NCBI RefSeq assembly: GCF_000745345.1
Contig: NZ_JQNR01000004.1
Span: 558,001-622,000, forward strand
Reading direction: 5' to 3'
DNA: 64,000 bases
Source of the DNA: Actinacidiphila yeochonensis CN732
Lineage (GTDB): Bacteria; Actinomycetota; Actinomycetes; Streptomycetales; Streptomycetaceae
Positions 57,554-64,000 of this stretch are shown one piece after another (the stretch's first letter is position 1; every line of letters starts with the position of its first letter). The notes under the pieces were generated by a model. It had not been told where the DNA came from, did no database searches, and saw only the letters and a program-made list of their open reading frames with translations. A program made the position numbers and the translations under genes.

Positions 57554-58699
57554 TCAGACGGACTGGAAGTCGACGGCGGCCTTGCGGATCGCGTCCCGGT
57601 CGAGCAGCGGGTCGCCGTCGCGGCCCTGGCGCTCGGTGAGCCACGGGGTGAAGGCGTCGACGTCGACGAGGAGCCCGGACCCGTCGAGGGCCCACTTCAC
57701 GAGCGCCGTGGTGAGGCGGCTGCGGACGCGCAGCTCACGGCTGTTGCCGACCAGTTCGGCCGCCAGCGTCTCGTACGCCTCGGGGTGGATGAGCTGGCCG
57801 GGCAGCTCGTAGGCGAAGGCGTGCGGGGACGTCGGGCCCGACTGGAAGGCCTCTCCGAGGCCGGAGCCCCGCAGGGCGACGCGGGAGAGCTCGGTGAGGT
57901 GGGACAGGTCGAAGCGGGTGTCGTCGTGCAGGATGCGCAGCGACGTGAGCAGCTCAGCCAGCGGGGCGTTGCCGCCCCGCTCGCCGATGCCGCCGACGGT
58001 CGCCGAGATCCACCGCGCGCCGGCGCGCACGGCGGCCAGGGAGTTGGCGACGGCCATCCCCAGCATGTTGTGGGAGTGGATCTCGATCTCGGAGCCGTCG
58101 ATGGCCGTGATGTCGCCGATCACCTCCTCCATCTGCCACGGCGACAGGTACGCGACGGTCTCCGCCAGGCGGAACCGGTCGGCGCCCGCCTCGAAGCCGG
58201 CGGTGACGTAGGGGACGAGCCGCTCCCTGGGGGTGCGGGCGCCGTCCTCGCCGCTGAAGGTGACGTGGAAGCCGCGGTCCTTGGCCTGGCCGATCGCCGA
58301 ACGGGCCAGCGTGTGGAGGAACTTGGCGCTCGGCGTGCCCAGCTTGAGCCGGGCGTGCTGCTCGGAGGTGGGGATCGAGTACATGATGTGCCGCACACCC
58401 AGCCGCTCCGCCTCGTCGAGGGCGCGCGCCACCTGCTGGCGGTCCCGTACGACGAGCAGCGTCATGCTCCGCTCAGGGCCGACCGCCTCGTGGGTGGCCA
58501 GCACCAGGTCGGCGTCCTTCGAGTCGGGGCCGGAGACCATTCCCACTTCGACGAGCTCCACGCCGGTTCGCACCAGCAGACTCGCGATGACGGTGGCGTC
58601 CGCCGGAGTGAATTCCACGCCGGCCATGTGCGCGGAATCGCGCAGAGTGGCATCCGATATCAGGGGGCGCGGAGATCTTTCGCTCGGATTCGAGGCCAT
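57554..58699 (-). CDS. Homocitrate synthase / HMG-CoA lyase-like (DRE-TIM) enzyme
   Basis: A 381-residue DRE-TIM metallolyase. The signature DATLRD (Arg20-Asp21 in this start) is near the N terminus, the metal-binding HSHN motif is in IEIHSHNMLG, and GGIGERGGNAPL is the typical synthase loop. Such enzymes condense acetyl-CoA (or another acyl-CoA) with an alpha-keto acid, for example homocitrate or isopropylmalate synthesis. In a LysW operon it would lengthen the alpha-keto acid precursor. ATG 58699 has AAAGGAG upstream. A second in-frame ATG at 58939 could add 80 residues (see 58700-59122). It is the first gene of the ten-gene operon. Confidence 0.85.
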   Translation of the reverse strand: MASNPSERSPRPLISDATLRDSAHMAGVEFTPADATVIASLLVRTGVELVEVGMVSGPDSKDADLVLATHEAVGPERSMTLLVVRDRQQVARALDEAERLGVRHIMYSIPTSEQHARLKLGTPSAKFLHTLARSAIGQAKDRGFHVTFSGEDGARTPRERLVPYVTAGFEAGADRFRLAETVAYLSPWQMEEVIGDITAIDGSEIEIHSHNMLGMAVANSLAAVRAGARWISATVGGIGERGGNAPLAELLTSLRILHDDTRFDLSHLTELSRVALRGSGLGEAFQSGPTSPHAFAYELPGQLIHPEAYETLAAELVGNSRELRVRSRLTTALVKWALDGSGLLVDVDAFTPWLTERQGRDGDPLLDRDAIRKAAVDFQSV

Positions 58700-59122
58700 T
58701 GCATTGCTCCTTTTCCTTCGTTTCCTCGGCGATGGAAAAGCGCCTTGAAGTAACGCACGCACGCGCATCCGGTCCGCCTTCCGCTTCCGGGGTTCCGTCC
58801 GGCGGGCGGTGCGGTGGCGACGGGGAACATCCTTGCCGAACGCCACCTGGGCCTGCAACGTCTGCGATGTCAGAGGTTCGTCAACGATGGTGCGGTGAAC
58901 GTCATACCCGTTCAGGTTCGTCAGCCAGTGTCGTGTCATCCTCAATTCTCCGGGCACGTCACGAGTGGCCGCTCCTGATTCGGATACGGTCGCCGGGTGT
59001 CTGCTCCTCACCCGCGGGTCCGGTCGCCCTCCAGGCGAATCCGGGAATGATCTGAACTCCGTACGGCGTGACCGTGTTCCGGATGTTCGGGTGCCCCGTA
59101 TCGAAGGGAAGAAGGGAAACAG
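58700..59122. promoter_or_regulatory. Divergent control region of the carrier-protein cluster
   Basis: The 423 bases between the leftward operon and the rightward acyl-CoA dehydrogenase genes are AT-richer than the cluster. A leftward frame from ATG 58939 (after GGAGAATTGAGG) runs in frame into the synthase gene. Its first 39 codons look protein-like (RHWLTNLNGYDVHRTIVDEP) and a TTA Leu codon is at 58751-58753. It is either an N-terminal extension or a leader peptide. The promoters for both directions should lie here; no clear hexamers were found. Confidence 0.45.
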
Positions 59123-60354
<1,232 letters not shown>

Positions 60355-60370
60355 CAGAAAGGTGCTGAGG

Positions 60371-61585
60371 ATGACCAACAGCGAGCGCGTCGCGTGGAGC
60401 TTCCCGGGGATCGCCGCCCGGGCCGCCCGGACCGATGCCACCGGGCACATACCGGAGGAGAACTGGCAGGAGCTGCGCGAGAGCGCGTACTTGAGACTGT
60501 TCCACCCGGTGGAGATCGGCGGCACCGGGGCCGACGCCCGAACGCAGGCCGAGGCCATGGAAGCCCTGGCCCGGGCCTGCCCGGGCACCTACTGGTCGGC
60601 GACGGTGTCGGCACTGCTGTGCTGCAAGCTGATCGCCACCTACGGTGATCCCGTCCGGCACGAGCGGCTGCTGCGCCCGCTGCTCTCGGGAGAGAGCCTG
60701 GCGGCCTTCGCCGTGGCGGAGACCACGGCGGGGAGCGACGCCGGCACCTACCGCACCACCGTGCGCCCCGCCGCCGAGCCGGGCGGCGGCTTCGTGATCA
60801 ACGGCGAGAAGGCGAAGATCACCAACGCCCCCAACGCCGACCTGGCCGTCGTCCTCGCCCGCCGGGAGAAGGCCGCGGACGACGACGGACCGGACTGGTG
60901 CCTCGCCTTCGTGGACCTGAGACAGGACCAGGTCCGGCGCTACGACATCCCGCACATGGGGCTGCGCGGCATGCCATGGGGCGGAATCGTCTTCACCGAC
61001 GCCTGGGTCGGGGAGGAGGACGTCATCCCGGTACCGTTCTCCGAACTCGCCGAGGGGATGGCCTGGGGCTGGGTGAAGAACGCCTTCGCGGGTATCGCCG
61101 TCGCGGAGTCGGCGCTGGCGGCCTCGGTCCGGCACGCCGGCGAACGGGTGTCGTTCGGCCGGCCTCTGGGACACATGGAGGGCGTGCAGGCGCAGATCGC
61201 CGAGTCGCGCGCGCAGATCGACGCCGCTCGTCTGCTGGCGCACCGGGCGTTGGCCGAGCGGCTGGCCGGGCGCCCGGTCCGCGACCTCATCGCCATGATC
61301 AAGATCTACGCCACGGAGATGGGGGTGACCGTCGCGGCGCGCGCCGTCCAGATCCTCGGCGCGCTGGGCGTGACCCAGGGAAGCGAGGTGGAACGGCTCT
61401 ACCGGGACGCCCAGATGAACGTCATCGGCGGCTTCACCTCCAACCGCCTCCGCGAGCAGGTGGCCGAGGGAATCGGTCTGGGCCCCGCCGTCTACCGGCC
61501 CTTCGACTGGCTGGACGCCAGCGGCCTGAAGCACGATCCGCGAGGGCTCGCGCGCTTCGCGGAGACGACCGGCTCCGCCGACTGA
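60371..61585 (+). CDS. Acyl-CoA dehydrogenase (second of a pair)
   Basis: A 404-residue acyl-CoA dehydrogenase. The FAD-binding AVAETTAGSDAGTY motif and NGEKAKITNAPNADLAVVLAR are canonical, as is the RVSFGRPLGHMEGVQAQIA segment. The C-terminal catalytic loop reads DAQMNVIGGFTSNRLREQ where medium-chain enzymes have YEGT, so the usual catalytic Glu is absent. That fits a partner role with the preceding protein, or a base placed elsewhere as in isovaleryl-CoA dehydrogenase. ATG 60371 has AAAGG eight bases upstream. It is the last gene of the divergent dehydrogenase pair; a terminator follows. Confidence 0.88.
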   Translation: MTNSERVAWSFPGIAARAARTDATGHIPEENWQELRESAYLRLFHPVEIGGTGADARTQAEAMEALARACPGTYWSATVSALLCCKLIATYGDPVRHERLLRPLLSGESLAAFAVAETTAGSDAGTYRTTVRPAAEPGGGFVINGEKAKITNAPNADLAVVLARREKAADDDGPDWCLAFVDLRQDQVRRYDIPHMGLRGMPWGGIVFTDAWVGEEDVIPVPFSELAEGMAWGWVKNAFAGIAVAESALAASVRHAGERVSFGRPLGHMEGVQAQIAESRAQIDAARLLAHRALAERLAGRPVRDLIAMIKIYATEMGVTVAARAVQILGALGVTQGSEVERLYRDAQMNVIGGFTSNRLREQVAEGIGLGPAVYRPFDWLDASGLKHDPRGLARFAETTGSAD

Positions 61586-61622
61586 GCCCCTCGGGCGGCC
61601 CGCCGCCTCCACGGAGTACAGG

Positions 61623-61663
61623 CCGGCGGGACGGGGGTACCCCCATGGCCCCCGTCCCACCGG
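61623..61663 (+). terminator. Terminator-like hairpin after the acyl-CoA dehydrogenase pair
   Basis: Arms 61623-61637 and 61649-61663 pair at 14 of 15 positions with an 11-base loop. It lies 38 bases after the stop codon. Confidence 0.8.
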
Positions 61664-61731
61664 CCCGACCGGGCGGAGGGGCCACCGGCCCGACCGGGCG
61701 GAGGGGCCACCGGCCCGACCGGGCGGAGGGG
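61659..61731. repeat. 25-bp tandem repeat, about 2.9 copies
   Basis: The unit starts ACCGGCCCGACCGGGCGG and is 25 bases long (61659-61683, 61684-61708, 61709-61731). It is intergenic, at the right edge of the carrier-protein cluster. Confidence 0.9.
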
Positions 61732-61850
61732 AGGGCTCGATCCCTCAGCGGACGGGCGCGCTCCGGTCCGCGAGGACGCCGGCCGACGGGTACCCGCGCC
61801 GCGCTGCCCCAACTACCCTGCGGGGAACGTGGAAGCAACGGGAGGACGCG

Positions 61851-62669
61851 TTGACCGACCAGGAATTCCCCGTCGGGGAGATCGACACCAGCAGGCCCCA
61901 TCCGGCCCGCATGTACGACTACTACCTCGGCGGCAAGGACAACTACGACGTCGACCGCGCGGCCGCGCAGCGCGTGATCGACCTCTTCCCGGACATCGTG
62001 CCCATGGCGCGGGACAACCGGAGGTTCATGCACCGGGCGGTGCGGTACATGGCGGAGAGCGGTGTCGGGCAGATCATCGACATCGGCACCGGCATACCCA
62101 CCGCGCCCAACACCCACCAGGTGGCCCACGAGGTGTCGCCCGAGGTCCGTGTCGTGTACGTGGACAACGACCCGATCGTGGGGACGTACGCGGGGACGCG
62201 TGCGCTGGGTACGGGGAACACCGGCTTCGTCCTGGGTGATCTGCGCGCCCCGGAGAGCATCCTGGAGCATCCGACCGTCAGGGAACTGGTCGACTTCCGC
62301 CGACCGGTCGGGTTGATGCTGATGGCCGTCCTGCACTTCGTCCGGGACGACGAGGACCCGGCGGGGCTGGTCGCCGCCTACCGGGACGCGCTGCCGTCCG
62401 GCAGCCACCTGGTCCTCAGCCACGCGACCGGCGACTTCCACCCGCTGGACGGCGACTTCGGGGAGGCCCGGGACGTCTACCGGGACAGGGGGGCCACCGC
62501 CACGCTCACCCTGCGGTCCCACGAGCAGGTGTCGGCCTTCTTCGACGGCTTCGAGCCGGTCGAGCCCGGACTCGTCCAGCCGCCGCTCTGGCGTCCTGAC
62601 GGCCCGGTGCCGACGGAGCGGGAGCTGGCGCGCGTCGGCTTCTACGGCGGGGTCGGCATCAAGCACTGA
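61851..62669 (+). CDS. SAM-dependent methyltransferase-like protein (DUF574)
   Basis: A 272-residue protein of the DUF574 group, a large Streptomyces family with a SAM-methyltransferase Rossmann fold. Characteristic segments are RPHPARMYDYYLGGKDNY at the N terminus, then IIDIGTGIPTAPNTH (SAM-binding glycine motif), VVYVDNDPIV and MLMAVLHFV. Substrates are unknown. The TTG start is accepted because GGAGG lies six bases upstream and the conserved N terminus begins directly after it. It is outside the operon logic of the carrier-protein cluster, with typical housekeeping codon use. Confidence 0.87.
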   Translation: MTDQEFPVGEIDTSRPHPARMYDYYLGGKDNYDVDRAAAQRVIDLFPDIVPMARDNRRFMHRAVRYMAESGVGQIIDIGTGIPTAPNTHQVAHEVSPEVRVVYVDNDPIVGTYAGTRALGTGNTGFVLGDLRAPESILEHPTVRELVDFRRPVGLMLMAVLHFVRDDEDPAGLVAAYRDALPSGSHLVLSHATGDFHPLDGDFGEARDVYRDRGATATLTLRSHEQVSAFFDGFEPVEPGLVQPPLWRPDGPVPTERELARVGFYGGVGIKH

Positions 62670-62904
62670 CCCCGGTGGCGGACGAGGCGCGCGGGCCAGT
62701 CGTCCGCGCCGCCTGCGTCCTGGGCGAGGGGAGGGCCGTCCGGTCAGCGGCCGTCCGATCGGTGCCCGTCCGGTCGGCGGGCCGCGCGCCCGTGCTCTCG
62801 CGGACAACGCCGCGTACGTTCCCCGGCAAGCCGCGCCCGCCGGCGGTTCTAGGGTCGTCGCACAACCCCCTGCCTCCCCGAGAACTCGCTGAAAGGGGTA
62901 CGAG

Positions 62905-63345
62905 ATGACCCACCCGTCCTCCAGTACCGCCGCAACCTCGGTCGCCCACGACGTGGTGGCGCACGTCGCCGTCACGGGCGAACCTCCGGTCACGCTGCCG
63001 GCCGCGCTGCGGTACGACGCGTCGCACCCCTACGCCGTGTGCCTGTCCATCGGGACGACGTCACCCCGCCCGGTCGAGTGGGTGTTCGCGCGCGGGCTCC
63101 TGGCGGAGGGGATGTGCCGGCCGGCCGGTCTCGGCGACGTCCTGGTCCGACCCCGGCGGAGCCGCTGTCGGGACTGGGCGCGGATCGTCGTCAGGTCCGC
63201 CGCCGGGGCCGCCGTGCTGGACGTCGCGGCCGAGGCGGTCACCGCGTTCCTGGAACAGGCCGCCGCGGTGGTGCCGCCGGGTACCGAGGGGGCGCACCTG
63301 GACCTGGACCGCGTCGTCGCCGAACTCCTCGGCCGCGGGGCGTGA
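62905..63345 (+). CDS. SsgA-family sporulation/cell-division regulator
   Basis: A 146-residue SsgA-like protein (SALP), a family limited to morphologically complex actinobacteria that helps place division septa and spore walls. The family core is visible: LPAALRYDASHPYAVCLSIG, then VEWVFARGLLAEGM, PAGLGDVLVRPRR and FLEQAAAVVP near the C terminus. ATG 62905 follows AAAGGGG. It is a single gene; the 235 bases before it hold no other feature. Which SALP (SsgB-G type) it corresponds to cannot be decided here. Confidence 0.9.
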   Translation: MTHPSSSTAATSVAHDVVAHVAVTGEPPVTLPAALRYDASHPYAVCLSIGTTSPRPVEWVFARGLLAEGMCRPAGLGDVLVRPRRSRCRDWARIVVRSAAGAAVLDVAAEAVTAFLEQAAAVVPPGTEGAHLDLDRVVAELLGRGA

Positions 63346-63544
63346 CGCCCCGCGTGGCCGGGCCCGCGCTCCCCGGGAGCCGGCGACCGCGACCACGGCC
63401 TGGGACACCGGTGCGCCGCTGGTCAAGGTCCCGTGCGCGGGACGACGTGGAACGCCACAGGCGCCCTTGACGGCAAGGCTCCGCCCGAACGCTCAGAGAA
63501 CGGGTGGCCTCGGCCCTCTTTCCCGTACCTGAACGGGCACGCGA

Positions 63545-63580
63545 AAAAGCGCGCTGCCCAGTGACGGACAACGCGCTTTT
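63545..63580. terminator. Terminator between convergent ssgA-like and DUF397 genes
   Basis: AAAAGCGCG (63545-63553) and CGCGCTTTT (63572-63580) form a 9-bp stem with an 18-base loop and A/T ends on both sides, suiting termination in both directions. Confidence 0.75.
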
Positions 63581-63586
63581 GAGGAG

Positions 63587-63799
63587 TCAGCGAGGAAGGC
63601 CGAACGCTCCGTCCGCCGCGCTTGTGACGAATTCCTGCCACACGGCGGGAGAGAATTCGAGGATCGGACCCCTGCCCTTGTCCTTGGTGTCACGCACGGC
63701 CACGACGGCAGGAAGGATCGCGACCTCGACGCAGTTCTGCTGGCCGTTGCTCCGGCTGCTCTTGAACCACTCAGCGGAAGTCAGATCGTGAGTACTCAA
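63587..63799 (-). CDS. DUF397 domain protein
   Basis: A 70-residue DUF397 protein, found in many copies in Streptomyces and nearly always beside a Scr1/DUF5753 helix-turn-helix regulator. The family pattern is clear: WFKSSRSNGQQNCVEVA, then VAVRDTKDKGRGP and an FSPAVWQEFV end. The TTG start overlaps the stop of the upstream regulator by four bases (TTGA). The pairs behave as regulator/antagonist or toxin-antitoxin-like modules; some (BldB-type, WhiJ-type) influence development. Confidence 0.9.
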   Translation of the reverse strand: MSTHDLTSAEWFKSSRSNGQQNCVEVAILPAVVAVRDTKDKGRGPILEFSPAVWQEFVTSAADGAFGLPR

Positions 63800-64000
63800 T
63801 TCTCCAGTCCCTTTGCTGTTTGATAGATGATTGTCGCCGAGTCCTTCTCGTTTTCCGCCTCGTCCCAGAGCTTTGTGAAGGCGCTGGAGTAGCGCTCCAC
63901 TTCGTGAGGCCGGTCCAGGTAGAGAGACCCTGCAAAGCCATCGACGTAGACAGTTGAAGGCTCGCTGGGCTGCCCGTTGACGTTGAGCGGGAAGTCCAGC
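63796..64000 (-). CDS. Scr1/DUF5753-family HTH regulator, C-terminal end
   Basis: Only the last 67 or so residues are inside the window; the N-terminal XRE-type HTH lies beyond 64000. The visible part (FAGSLYLDRPHEVERYSSAF, then WDEAENEKDSATIIYQTA) matches the end of the DUF5753 domain that follows the HTH in these proteins. It is translationally coupled to the downstream DUF397 gene. The family assignment rests on this end and on the neighbour. Confidence 0.8.
   Translation of the reverse strand, partial: LDFPLNVNGQPSEPSTVYVDGFAGSLYLDRPHEVERYSSAFTKLWDEAENEKDSATIIYQTAKGLEN

Noticed and set aside
58751..58939. RiPP precursor peptide upstream of the synthase gene
   Set aside because: The frame runs in phase into the synthase and the cluster has no peptide-modifying enzymes.

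Overview
The window is very GC-rich actinobacterial DNA. An SsgA-family protein, a DUF397/DUF5753 pair, a DUF574-type methyltransferase, an AfsA/receptor divergon and many GTG/TTG starts place it in Streptomyces or a close Streptomycetaceae relative. No rRNA, tRNA, CRISPR array or intact insertion sequence was recognised.

Layout. 1-37.9 kb is mostly chromosomal housekeeping and conserved Streptomyces genes: LD-carboxypeptidase end, M14 peptidase, GNAT, exonuclease III, Mut7-C protein, a translationally coupled TPR/HSP90-like pair, polysaccharide deacetylase-like lipoprotein, L,D-transpeptidase, PI-PLC-like enzyme, AzlCD with a divergent cupin regulator, crotonase, LysR, allantoicase, ankyrin protein, DUF5107/TPR protein, PanE-like reductase, SseB, PAP2-DAG kinase fusion, a degenerate aminotransferase, two metallo-beta-lactamase-fold proteins, DedA, an SDR/TetR pair and pirin. 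37.9-40.5 kb is a lower-GC accessory patch with two small coupled genes and decayed coding sequence.

41.5-46.9 kb is a gamma-butyrolactone-type regulatory island. An AfsA-like synthase gene is divergent from a receptor-like TetR gene. They are followed by an NmrA-like and an SDR gene, a second receptor-like TetR and an atypical response regulator lacking the phospho-acceptor Asp. This resembles the regulatory cassettes of Streptomyces antibiotic clusters such as jadomycin. An MFS exporter and a divergent MerR regulator follow.

48.8-61.6 kb is the most interesting part: a ten-gene leftward operon built around a LysW-type amino-group carrier protein. It holds homocitrate-synthase-like, LysW, LysX, LysY, LysZ, class I amidotransferase, Glu/Leu dehydrogenase-like, AMP-ligase, aminotransferase and fumarylacetoacetase-like genes. 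Two acyl-CoA dehydrogenase genes lie divergently. The inference is that the carrier holds an amino acid while LysX/Z/Y attach, phosphorylate and reduce it, and the other enzymes build and tailor an unidentified amino-acid-derived metabolite. The carrier ends in Gln instead of the Glu used by known LysW proteins.

A technical pattern matters to the reader. At least five genes (cupin regulator, a small Trp-rich protein, allantoicase, AfsA, the operon aminotransferase) are interrupted by a frameshift that one extra G or C in a G/C run would repair. They may be intact in the real genome. The window ends with SsgA-like and DUF397/DUF5753 genes.
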